Part shown: positions 27,001-35,494 of the stretch, piece by piece | How positions within the stretch are numbered: position 1 is the stretch's first letter | How the letters are laid out: each line of letters opens with the position of its first letter | NCBI RefSeq assembly: GCF_000149955.1 | Contig: NC_030990.1 | Span: 2,028,502 to 2,092,501 of the forward strand | DNA: 64,000 nucleotides | Direction: 5' to 3' | Origin: Fusarium oxysporum f. sp. lycopersici 4287 | Lineage: Eukaryota; Ascomycota; Sordariomycetes; Hypocreales; Nectriaceae | The notes under the pieces: model-generated | Database searches by the model: none | What the model was told of the DNA's origin: nothing | The model's input: the letters and a program-made list of their open reading frames with translations, nothing else | Translations under genes and position numbers: made by a program

Positions 27001-27662
27001 CATCGCTTCTTGCGCTTCCGAGCAGTCGAAGAAGCCTCGGTAGCTTCAGCTTCGGCATTACCATCTGTTAGCATGGGCTGTGCATCGCCGTCATCACCAG
27101 TCTTGCCCTCCTGCTTCGCTTTGATAGCTTGCAAAACGCGCTGCTCCTCCCTTTCTAGTTCACGAGCCTCCATAATCTCGCGATAACTGGTGCCATTCTC
27201 GGAAGCGCCAGCCTGGCGGTTCGCGGCAAAGGGATCGGCGCGTGTGGGAGTGAGGGCGCGATTGAATCGGCGCTTTTGATAATCTGTCTCACGATCGACG
27301 ATTCGACCACTCTTCTCGCCTTTCCCAGCAAGGATATCATCTTCCTCCACGCCACCTCCACGAGCGAACTCATCAATCATCTCTCGCGATGCGGTATACT
27401 GGCCAATTAGCCGTCGCGTATTGTCACCATCGCCCATCTCTTCATCGTCGTCACCCATCGGTAGCGAGGTGTGATACCCGGAAAACCTATCAGCTCCATC
27501 ACGATCGTAGAGGGTACTGTCGGCGCTGTCGGTCAACTTCTGCTTAGTATCGTCGACTCGCTGATTTGCTGTATCAAAGGTTCGCGAACCCTTGTTACCA
27601 GCAGAGGCAGCATTTCGCTCCTGCTGGAGCTTCTTGATGGTCTCGAAATCCGCGTCAGACAT
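24030..27662 (-). CDS. SF3B1: Splicing factor 3B subunit 1 (SF3B1/Hsh155/Prp10), U2 snRNP
   Basis: A single uninterrupted exon encodes 1210 aa. The N-terminal quarter is acidic and disordered. It contains three tryptophan ligand motifs ([18 protein letters not shown] and a second SRWDQAP, within about residues 210-270) that in this family bind UHM domains. From about residue 390 to the end is the HEAT-repeat superhelix, nearly identical in style to human SF3B1. Residues aligning with the human cancer hotspots R625/N626 (VRNTTARA), H662/K666 (RHTGVK) and K700 (DEQTKVRT) are all conserved. So is the NRHEKV segment, where human R1074 and V1078 affect pladienolide binding. The protein holds the branch-site adenosine duplex in the U2 snRNP. 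A branch-recognition factor without introns of its own is notable but not unusual in fungi. A 6-codon uORF precedes the start. Confidence 0.97.
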   Translation of the reverse strand: MSDADFETIKKLQQERNAASAGNKGSRTFDTANQRVDDTKQKLTDSADSTLYDRDGADRFSGYHTSLPMGDDDEEMGDGDNTRRLIGQYTASREMIDEFARGGGVEEDDILAGKGEKSGRIVDRETDYQKRRFNRALTPTRADPFAANRQAGASENGTSYREIMEARELEREEQRVLQAIKAKQEGKTGDDGDAQPMLTDGNAEAEATEASSTARKRKKRWDVSSAPAEDDTAEAGEAAKPKRSRWDQAPAPGAEVSKKRSRWDQAPSATPMGNTGLATPAHPSSAPTLPTTFGTDIGRNMPLSDEELDLLLPGESDGYKILEPPPGYEPVRAPAHKLMATPAPQSGFMMQDPEQVRFSGKPMPAEIPGVGDLQFFKAEDMAYFGKLTDGSDENALTVEELKERKIMRLLLKIKNGTPPMRKTALRQITDNARQFGAGPLFDQILPLLMEKTLEDQERHLLVKVIDRILYKLDDLVRPYVHKILVVIEPLLIDQDYYARVEGREIISNLSKAAGLATMISTMRPDIDHVDEYVRNTTARAFAVVASALGIPALLPFLRAVCRSKKSWQARHTGVKIVQQIPILMGCAVLPHLKGLVECIGPNLNDEQTKVRTVTSLAIAALAEASNPYGIESFDDILNPLWTGARKQRGKGLAGFLKAVGYIIPLMDEEYANYYTSQIMEILLREFSSPDEEMKKVVLKVVSQCAGTDGVTAGYLKEHVLDEFFKSFWVRRMALDKRNYRQVVETTVDIGQKVGVSEIVERIVNNLKDESEPYRKMTVETVEKIVASLGAADIGERLEERLVDGILHAFQEQSVEDIIMLNGFGSVVNALGTRCKPYIPQIVSTILWRLNNKSATVRQQAADLISRIAMVMKQCGEDALMGKLGVVLYEYLGEEYPEVLGSILGALRSIVTVVGIAQMQPPIKELLPRLTPILRNRHEKVQENTIDLVGRIADRGPESVNAREWMRICFELLDMLKAHKKGIRRAANNTFGFIAKAIGPQDVLATLLNNLRVQERQSRVNTAVAIGIVAETCAPFTVLPALMNEYRVPELNVQNGVLKSLSFLFEYIGEMAKDYVYAVTPLLEDALIDRDQVHRQTAASVVKHIALGVVGLGCEDAMVHLLNLLYPNLFETSPHVIDRIVEAIEAIRMAVGPGLVLNYVWAGLFHPARKVRTPYWRLYNDAYVQGADAMVPYYPNLDEDKMDRPELAIVL

Positions 27663-27668
27663 TTTCGA

Positions 27669-27689
27669 TTATGACATTCGCAGCTTCAT
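27669..27689 (-). promoter_or_regulatory. 6-codon uORF just upstream of SF3B1
   Basis: On the minus strand ATG AAG CTG CGA ATG TCA TAA ends six bases before the SF3B1 ATG, in the same frame. If transcribed, it would place two upstream start codons in the leader. The TSS is unknown. Confidence 0.5.
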
Positions 27690-28331
27690 CCCGGTTCGAG
27701 AGGACAAGGGGCGCTCGGAGCGTTATCGTTGCGCATGGAGAGGTGAAAATAGACGATGGGTGATCGCAAAATTACACTCCTTGACGAAGCTTTCCTAGGT
27801 TGGGGGGGCGATCTTCTCCACCCGAGTTTTAGCCGCTTGCTTAGATTCATGCATGTGCCCGCTTACTGGAAGAGGCAAATTGTCAATACTGCTTTGACCT
27901 CTGGTAACCACATCAGACATTGGTAATAAGTATTACACATGACGAATAGTGAACTTGGAGTGAAAGGAGCTTTAGGATTGAAATATCATGGCAAGTACCG
28001 TCCCTTGAACTTACATCTATCTGAGGTAGCATGTCGAGAAACTGCGAATCAAATCATATCATACATCAGTCCACATCATAACTTTCTGTCCGTCAAGTTC
28101 AGGAAATACATAACGTAGCCATGGCATAGTGCCAGAGGTCCTCAGATTCAGGAAAAACGTAAATATCTTCTTGTGGTGAGTCTATAGGCTTAAGTCTTAT
28201 CATCATGAGACTCGCACTCACCACAACCCTTATCGACCAAGTATTCAATATTTATCGATTGCCTCACTTCGACATAGCAGCCATTAGATTTACTTATTTT
28301 ACTCATCCCAACTAGACGTTGAAAGGCGCTC
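27690..28331. other. Intergenic: SF3B1 promoter / OGG1 3' end
   Basis: About 640 bp between two minus-strand genes. It must hold the OGG1 terminator region and the SF3B1 promoter. No conserved element was recognised. Confidence 0.6.
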
Positions 28332-29624
28332 TTATGAAGTGCGCACCCGTTTTGACCTTCTCATCTGTTTGACCTCCTCCAACCCTTGCTCATCTGTGGG
28401 TTCAATGACCGGTGTTTCTTCCTTTACCACTGTGTCACTATCAGTAATCGTGATAGTCTTCCTCGTTTTTGATCTCGTATGTTCTGTGGAACCATACGCC
28501 GTCAGTTTGATCACAGTAGGCTCGTCCTCTTCTTTTGCAGCCTGAGCTGCAAACTCCCTCAAATCGGCGGTAAAGAGAACCGAGTGAGCCCAGCCGGCAA
28601 ACGGCCCCCAGAGGCTTCGGAAGTGGTCCCCCACAGCCTCGTAAGTGGCCTTGTTTAATGTCTTGGCCTTTGATTTTCCAAACTTGTAGTCTCGCTGAGC
28701 GATTTGCCAAACATGAGTGTCAACAGGAACTGCCTCTCCCCAGCCGAGGCCCATGAGGCATACGCAGTCGGCAACTTTGGGACCAACCCCTTTCAAAGTG
28801 AGTAGTTGCGCAAGTGCCTCCTTGTAACTTGCATGCTTCTCCTTCGGTACAGGCGTTGTGTTGAAGCCTGGTTGGTCAGGATTTCGAAGGCTTTCCAACC
28901 AGGTTTCAGGCTTCTCGTTGGCAACCATCCGTGCTGTTTCAGCAATGTACTTTGCCCGGTATCCGAAGCCTAATTCTCGAAGATGCGATTCAACATCATC
29001 TCCTGTAAGGTCTTGAGGCGATGGGAAGTCATGGAATGGCTCGTCTCCCATATATGCAATGAGGGGACCGTAATTCTGACACAGCTTGTACACCTTGGAT
29101 ACCCGATCAATTATGAGTCAAACCTTCGCAAACGATATACACTCACCATTTGTGATATCCGCGTAATATTGTTGTTGCTGCTACAGATAAAACATATCAA
29201 TGTCTCCCAGGCATCTTGACTGAGAATTCGAACCCCTTTAAACTGGGGAGCCCTCTTTTTGAAGTTGGCATCAGCATCTGACCATTGTTTGTAAAGCGGT
29301 TCGAGACTAGTATCCAGGTTGAAATAGTGCCTTAGGAGAGCCTCTGTGTTGTTGGGTGCTGGCGTCAAAGGTTTGGGTGCTGGAAAGGTGACCCGATAGT
29401 GCAGATGAGTTGAGTCCTGCTTCAAGTGAAGAAGTCGACCATGCAAAGTGCAGGTCCTGAAAGTGTTAGCATAGTCGACAGGCTGCGGTTTGAACAGTAA
29501 CTGACCATTCATGGTTAATCTTTTGCCATCTAAAAGACTGCCCACATCTTAAGGTGGTGTTGATACAAAGCTCCCCGAGAGTAACAGGCAATTTATGCCA
29601 ATCCGTCTTCCCCACGACAGACAT
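28332..29624 (-). CDS. OGG1: 8-oxoguanine DNA glycosylase/AP lyase OGG1
   Basis: Three exons on the minus strand: 29624-29506, 29456-29147 and 29093-28332, with introns of 49 and 53 nt (donors GTCAGT and GTGAGT, acceptors TTTCAG and TCCAAG). The product is 396 aa. The N-terminal OGG_N domain opens with the family motif LRCGQSFRW, and exon 2 carries CTLHGR and the HYRVTFP strand. The HhH-GPD domain contains the hairpin LKGVGPKVADC with the catalytic lysine, which falls at residue 249 in this model. The essential aspartate in PVDTHVW lies 19 residues later (268), matching human K249/D268 numbering. It excises 8-oxoG opposite C and nicks the strand. The C-terminal 60 residues are basic and probably include a nuclear signal (RRSKRVR). 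The exon 1 start is the first ATG giving the conserved N-terminus. It is divergent from U2AF2. Confidence 0.96.
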
Positions 29625-30258
29625 TGAGAAAAGGATTCAACCCGACTACTCTTGTTGTAAGAGGCATTAGCAAGAAAGATGCGTCAAGAGAACGGATTGG
29701 TAGCTTGAAGCCAACACTGCCTATTGTTGATCTCCGTGGCGACTCAAGGCTGATGATGTAATGTGCTATTATGAACGCTATAGCCCCTGGAACTTGACAG
29801 CCTACCTGACTACGAACATAAGCCAAAATCCAACATTTAAAAGCTTAAGAACAGCCTTCTGTCATGTGGCTAATACAATAATTCTTAATTTTAGAGATTT
29901 TACACAGGGGCATGTTCAGGGTCAATCATGGCGGCTTTTAAGTACAAATAATATATATCGTGAGTTCAGTTTATGGAATTTCTTTGTTCTCGACTCTGTC
30001 TGTTTGCTGCTGGAGTTTTTCGCAAGCTGCCCAAGCCTAACTGAGAGGCCAAGTCCTAAAACGTGGCGCTAGGCCCAAACTTTACTAACGTTAGCGCCTC
30101 CTGGCAAAAAAAGCTCCAGCCTCGCGCGATGCCTGCCAGCTCTTTGAAATTAGAACCTCGTTGCGGCTTGAATCAACGAATCCGCCTTCCAACCATTCGC
30201 ACTCATCAATTTCAGAGAACACATCCAAGCTCTGGAGTCGCTTGTCGCTGCTAAAAGT
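29625..30258. promoter_or_regulatory. Shared divergent promoter region, OGG1 / U2AF2
   Basis: 634 bp separate the two start codons, so both promoters must lie here or overlap. No TATA box or named element was confidently recognised. Confidence 0.6.
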
Positions 30259-32199
30259 ATGAACGGTGACAGCTATTCTTCCCGAGGTAAGTCCTACTGC
30301 AATGTGATACTTAATCGCGTCGCGTCGCTAAATCCTTACCACACAGATGGGCGCAGGGGACGAGATTATCCTGTAAGTAATCCATTTCATCCTCTCGAAT
30401 GTGATTCAAGCTGACTTCGCTTAGCCTAGAGGTGAAAGAGGTGAAAGAGGTGATAGAGACGATCGTCGAGACCGACACCGTGACCGCGACCGCAGACGAT
30501 CTCGCTCACCCGAGCACCGAAGCCATCGACGAGGTGAAGGCGATGTCGATGCCTACTCGTCCAGCCGAAACCACCGCGACCGTGAGCGTGAAGACAGATA
30601 CTCGGGCCGCGAAAGACGAGGTGGCGATCGTGAGTGGGATCGCGATCGAGGATCATCCCGTCGAGATGCCAGACGCGACGACGATGAGCGGCCTAACAGG
30701 CGAGACCGAGATCCCTACGAAGACCGTCGTCGCGGTGGAAGAGATCGACGCGAGGACAGATTTCCAGCACAGCAGGAGCGCCGTAGCGCGAGCCCACCAC
30801 CTAAGAAGCGAGAGCCAACTCCAGATCTGACCAACATCGTGCCTGTCCTCGACCGCAAGCGTCGCCTGACTCAGTGGGATATCAAGCCTCCAGGCTACGA
30901 GAATGTTACAGCTGAGCAAGCCAAGCTGTCGGGCATGTTCCCTCTTCCTGGTGCTCCTCGGCAACAGCCAATGGACCCGAGCAAACTACAGGCGTTTATG
31001 AACCAGCCTGGTGGGCAAGTCACGAGCGCTGGACTGAAAGCCAATAACTCTCGCCAGTCAAAGCGACTTTTGGTTTCAAGAATCCCCTCAGGCACAAGCG
31101 AAGAGGCCCTCATGTCTTTCTTCAACCTCCAGCTGAATGGATTGAATGTCATCGACACCACAGACCCTTGCGTCCTGTGCCAGTTCTCCAACGATCGGTC
31201 ATTTGCCGTCATCGAGTTCAAAGACGCCCCCGAGGCAACAGTTGCTTTGGCAATGGATGGAATATCTATGGAAGCCAGCGATGCATCGAATGGTACGGAT
31301 GGAGGTCACCGTGGCCTTGAAATTCGCCGGCCCCGTGACTACGTCGTGCCTGCAGTAACTGAGGAAGTCTCCTATGATTCCGAGGTCGTCTCGAACATCG
31401 TTCCGGACACTGTCAACAAGCTCAGCATTACCAATATCCCTACCTTCTTGACGGAAGAGCAGATTATTGAGCTGCTGGCTAGCTTTGGCAAACCCAAGGC
31501 TTTTGTTCTTGTCAAGGACAGAGGGACAGAAGAGTCCAGAGTGAGTTCACCAACCTGTTGTGCGAAAATAAGATTTTCTCTCTAATATTCCCAGGGTATC
31601 GCATTTGCCGAGTATCAAGACCCCGCCGCCTCCAATCCAACTGCACTTGACACACTCAACGGGATGGAAATTGGAGGCAAGAAGCTCAAGGTTAGCAAGG
31701 CCAGTATCGGTCCTACACAAGTCGCCAACTTCGACGTGGGTATCACCGCTATCAGTGGTCTTGCTTCTCAGACTGCCAATGAGGTTGAGAGCAGTCGAGT
31801 GCTTCAGCTTCTAAACATGGTGACTGCTGAAGAGCTCTTGGACAACGACGACTACGAAGGTGCGTGATCTTAGCCATTTTAATGAACTCCTACTGACAAA
31901 GCCTGTCAGAAATTTGCGAAGACGTTAAGGAAGAATGCTCCAAGTTTGGTAAAATCATCGATGTCAAGGTTCCTCGACCCACTGGTGGCAGTCGACAATC
32001 TGCTGGTGTAGGCAAGATCTTTGTCAAGTACGAGAAAGCCGAAGATACAGCAAAGGCTCTGCAAGCTCTTGCAGGACGCAAGTTTGCTGACAGAACTGTC
32101 GTGACAACATATTTCCCAGAGGTAAGCTTAGACTCCAAGGTTTTGGTTCATAGCGACTAACCCGACATGTAGGAGAACTTCGACGTTGGAGCGTGGTAA
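30259..32199 (+). CDS. U2AF2: U2AF large subunit (U2AF65/Prp2), 3' splice-site factor
   Basis: Six exons: 30259-30286, 30347-30372, 30425-31540, 31595-31859, 31910-32121 and 32173-32199. All introns are 50-60 nt with GT...AG ends. The product is 557 aa. Two micro-exons of 28 and 26 nt begin the protein. An RS/RD-rich domain (about residues 18-150) is followed by the ligand motif LTQWDIKPPGYE (Trp at about 169) that binds the small U2AF subunit. RRM1 begins at about residue 231 (KRLLVSRIP) and RRM2 at about 352 (NKLSITNIP...GIAFAEY). The C-terminal UHM spans about 455-557 and ends YFPEENFDVGAW, the family terminus. The protein binds the polypyrimidine tract and recruits the U2 snRNP through SF3B1, encoded 2.6 kb away. 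The last exon contributes only eight residues plus the stop, but these are conserved. Very confident. Confidence 0.96.
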
Positions 32200-33299
32200 G
32201 AGGTAATATCGTTTCAATTCAAGGCGACCAAGGAGAAAATATGTTTGCTACCTTGGGTATATGGGTTGAGGGGGCAGGAGTCTTCTATCGGTGTACGGGT
32301 AGGGAATCAATTGAAAATGTAAAACACAGGGCATGGCAAAGCATTTGGTATCATCAAATTCAATACTACCGACCTTCGCATGTATGAGCAGGCACTAAGT
32401 GCAAGTCAAGTATTACATCGTGTTGATATGGATTCATGTTACGAGAATGCAAGGTTCACTACTACGAGGCCAGGCACATGTTGATGGATTGATACACAGC
32501 GGTGGAAACAAGAGCAGCATACATTGAAGGTACTGACTATTTGTAAGATATCTATCTAGCGTAACTTCAAGTAGGAATAGGTAGCCTAAAGAATCTGTCC
32601 TCGGTTAGTGTCAAGCCCAACAGAGAAAACGAGTCGAATTGGAAGTAAAATGACCAGATCAGAAGTCCTGTTCATTCATTGAGCCCGAGGGCTCTAACAT
32701 AAGAGGTACCAGAAATAAGTAAAAAGTGATTTATCATCATGTCGAGGTCGACTGAGACGGTATGAGGAGCACTTTGACTTACCATATGATTGAAAATAGT
32801 AGCGCAGAGCTCAAAGAGCTCTGCTTCATGCAGAATATCAAGAAAGAAAAACTCGAATCGCGACAGCAAGAAAAGTAAAAGAGACGCGACATTAGCGCTA
32901 AGCTTGGACCATGCACGTGACTTCTTATCTAGCATCTGCATCGTGGCTTATCGGACCAGTCGATTCGCATTTCGCTACCCTAATAAAAGTGGATCACACA
33001 AGCTGCCACTGGAAGTCAAGGCTCATTCAGTGGAAGCCAGGATTCTGTTGATACTGCACTTGCAGCTACATAGGATATGCATTATGGCAAAGGGGGAGAG
33101 AGAGCGAAGGCGAAATATAACTTACCGTTTCTCGTGTCAAGGATGGCTAAGGGGAAAAAAAGAAGAGAAGAAAATCAGAGCGAGATAGCTTAAGAGGATA
33201 TTCCTGCCCATCGCATTGTACCTTCCCTCTTACATGGCATACAGTTTTCCTTAGATGGCATCTCCTCCACTTTGCACCTTCCTCTGGCAACACTTACAG

Positions 33300-33327
33300 T
33301 AGGTAAGATCTGGAGGCACCTTACTTA
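33300..33327. repeat. Small imperfect inverted repeat with TAGGTA core
   Basis: TAGGTAAG (33300-33307) faces CTTACTTA (33320-33327), with one mismatch over 8 bp and a 12-nt loop. It lies just upstream of the larger inverted repeat. Confidence 0.6.
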
Positions 33328-33348
33328 GTGCATTTTATCTACCCGGTG

Positions 33349-33388
33349 GGTTAGTCCCATTTATCCCAACTGATAAATGGGATTAACC
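33349..33388. repeat. 17-bp-arm inverted repeat in the RPS13 promoter
   Basis: Left arm 33349-33365 and right arm 33372-33388 are complementary at 16 of 17 positions around a 6-nt loop. The only mismatch would be a G.U wobble in + strand RNA. Flanking bases extend the symmetry imperfectly by about 10 bp on each side. It lies 186 bp upstream of the RPS13 ATG. Function unknown; it could be a MITE remnant or a dimeric factor site. Confidence 0.85.
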
Positions 33389-33445
33389 TACCAGGTATCT
33401 AAGCCAACCCGGCACTTTAACAAAAAAAAAGGCGCTAGATCTTCT

Positions 33446-33468
33446 CACGTGACAGCCTCTATCACGTG
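33446..33468. promoter_or_regulatory. Paired CACGTG E-boxes upstream of RPS13
   Basis: Two perfect CACGTG palindromes at 33446-33451 and 33463-33468, 17 bp apart, about 105-130 bp before the ATG, both within the wider form TCACGTGA. Such boxes bind bHLH factors of the Cbf1/Tye7 class in fungi; occupancy here is inferred. Confidence 0.6.
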
Positions 33469-33573
33469 AGCAAAAAGGTTAGTGCGCACAAAAGGTAATT
33501 CTCTCAAAAGATCATTTTGCAACTCCACGACTCCAACACTGATCATCCAGCATCACCACGCCAAACCGACAAG

Positions 33574-34260
33574 ATGGGCCGACTTCACAGCAAGGGAAAG
33601 GGCATTTCTGCCTCCGCTCTCCCCTACTCTCGCTCCGCTCCTGCGTGGTTGAAGACCACCCCCGAGCAGGTTGTTGAGCAGATCGCCAAGCTCGCCCGTA
33701 AGGGTGCCACTCCCTCTCAGATTGGTGTTGTCCTTCGCGACAGCCATGGTATTGCCCAGGTCAAGCTTGTCACTGGTACGGATTGCGCGCATGGAAAATA
33801 AAGGTCAAAGCAACTAACAAATAATCGCAGGTAACCGAATTCTCCGAATTCTCAAGTCCAGCGGTACGGTCCCCTAAACGAATAAAGGATGTGGCGATGG
33901 AAACAAATACATCTACAACGGAGAAACACCATCTCCTTAATGCCTCTGTACGGTTGAGACTGACAGAGAGATCTTAACAGGCCTCGCTCCCGAGCTCCCC
34001 GAGGATCTGTACATGCTTATCAAGAAGGTACGCCAGTCATGTCAAATTTTTCCCCATTGCACAATTCCAGGCTAACAAGTTAAAAGGCTGTCGCCGTCCG
34101 AAAGCACCTTGAGCGTAACCGCAAGGACAAGGACTCCAAGTTCCGCCTCATTCTTATTGAGTCCCGAATTCACCGCCTGGCTCGTTACTACAAGACCGTC
34201 GGTGTTCTCCCTCCCACCTGGAAGTACGAGTCCGCTACTGCCAGCACCATCGTCGCTTAA
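33574..34260 (+). CDS. RPS13: 40S ribosomal protein S13 (uS15)
   Basis: Four exons: 33574-33775, 33831-33863, 33981-34027 and 34087-34260. The 456-nt CDS gives 151 aa, exactly the usual eukaryotic length. The start [12 protein letters not shown], the central [13 protein letters not shown] and the C-terminal half ([20 protein letters not shown], then HRLARYYK) are diagnostic. The protein is a small-subunit component near the central domain of 18S rRNA. Exons 2 and 3 are tiny (33 and 47 nt). Intron 2 is about twice as long as the others (117 nt). Splitting by several introns near the 5' half is typical of fungal ribosomal protein genes. It converges on SDC1 (302 bp between stops). Confidence 0.97.
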
Positions 34261-34562
34261 GCGAACACATGACGAAGAATGGCCGCATTGAGTTGGTGGT
34301 GATGGTTTCCCGGGTCACGGAGTTAGGGGACAAACATGGAAAAAATTGCATTTAGAGCCATGATGCTTTCTGCCCCCTCTGGGAGGATCAACAGCGACGT
34401 CGACCGCTCAAATAGAAAGCTCTTCGACCGCTGAAAGTACGCGTATGCAATGGGGCATTCTCAACCCAGTGACGATAAACTTATTGAACCTGAACGCCAT
34501 CTATGCCTTCCGCTACCATGCCAATTGCGTGCTACCGTGGGAAATTTTGTGATATCGTGGAT
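34261..34562. other. Convergent intergenic region RPS13 / SDC1
   Basis: 302 bp between the facing stop codons; it must contain both 3' ends. No structure stands out. Confidence 0.6.
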
Positions 34563-35182
34563 CTAGCCAGTACCTTCCAGTTCCTTTGACTTCTGAATGA
34601 GATACTCTCCTAGTACCCGGAGAGGATCACTCGGCCTGTGATGCTGTTAGTCGCCATTCACAAAACACAATAAAGGTGATAACTACTTGTCCTTTGCCAG
34701 TTGCTTCACGCCCTCTAACAATACTCTGGTAACTTTTGTGTTGAGATATCGCCGTGTTGAATCGCCATGAGGGGGAGCTTCGGCTGGTAGGCTAAGACCA
34801 GAATCCGGATGCGCAGAAGCAGCTCTGGAACCTTGCGCCGGAGTTCCTGTTCGTGCAGGTACGGGGCTAGGCGCATGAGTAGCTGGAGCAGGAGATGACT
34901 GTCAAGAGGTTAATAGTCTGTCCTCCAAATGGCGCCTGATACAAGAGGTTGATTATCGAAGAGAGGCGAGTCCGCGTAATGAGCGGAATCTGGACAAAAA
35001 AAACCTCTCCAGGAACATATAGAGCAGAGAGAACATACTGCAGGGTGATCGACTGGCGCATCAGACATTGTCACATCCTTCTGCGGACCATCTGAGTTAT
35101 GTCCATTGACAGCAGATTCAGCTGGTGCTACAACTTGCGGTGTCTCTGCTGCTGGGTCTGTTCTGGGGGCTTCGTCGGCCAT
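34563..35182 (-). CDS. SDC1: Dpy-30/Sdc1 subunit of the COMPASS H3K4 methyltransferase
   Basis: Three exons on the minus strand: 35182-35039, 34898-34687 and 34635-34563 (introns 140 and 51 nt), giving 142 aa. The N-terminal 90 residues are Ala/Pro/Asp-rich and unstructured. The C-terminal part (about 96-138) is the Dpy-30 motif: TRRYLNTKVTRVLLEGVKQL, then DPLRVLGEYL, the two helices that dimerise and dock on Ash2 in COMPASS. The role is in histone H3 lysine-4 methylation in the nucleus. The ATG at 35182 is chosen because it opens a typical acidic N-terminus. An in-frame ATG at 35329 would add 49 residues and would fall in the shared promoter with FAN1. The dimerisation motif makes the call secure despite the small size. 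Confidence 0.9.
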
Positions 35183-35478
35183 TGTCGATGAGATCAGGCG
35201 ATGTAAGGTAAGGTATTTAACAGAATGGCGCTGTTGACAGGCACTTATCGAAGCTGCTAGAGTGGACAAAGGTGATCCTGTCGCGCCGGCTGATTTTCGG
35301 ATCAAGATAAGAACCGATAATGTAGACACCCCGCGAGGTCATGTGCTTTCGTGTTCAGCTAGCGTGCCTACCTTGTCTTTGTCATCGCGTCCACATCGTT
35401 AGACATCCATTCGTGAATGGTGTTTTCGACTTCTACCGTTGCCGCTCTAATTTCATCTGACATGGCTCAAGTTGAATT
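35183..35478. promoter_or_regulatory. Compact divergent promoter, SDC1 / FAN1
   Basis: Only 296 bp separate the two start codons, so the promoters necessarily overlap or are shared. A small uORF overlaps the FAN1 start. Confidence 0.65.
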
Positions 35479-35494
35479 ATGGATGCGTTCGTGA
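35462..35494 (+). promoter_or_regulatory. 10-codon uORF overlapping the FAN1 start codon
   Basis: An ATG at 35462 opens a frame of 10 codons ending with TGA at 35492-35494, out of frame with and spanning the FAN1 ATG at 35479. If the mRNA begins upstream of it, FAN1 would need leaky scanning. The TSS is unknown. Confidence 0.45.

Larger units (their letters stand above)
32200..33573. promoter_or_regulatory. Intergenic: U2AF2 3' end and RPS13 promoter
   Basis: 1.37 kb without a gene. The RPS13-proximal part contains two inverted repeats and a pair of CACGTG boxes, listed separately. The leader just before the RPS13 ATG is C/A-rich and free of upstream ATGs over the last 40 bases. Confidence 0.6.

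Noticed and set aside
29111..29545. Minus-strand frame starting at 29545 as the OGG1 N-terminus
   Set aside because: It reads through intron 1; splicing from the ATG at 29624 gives the conserved LRCGQSFRW start.
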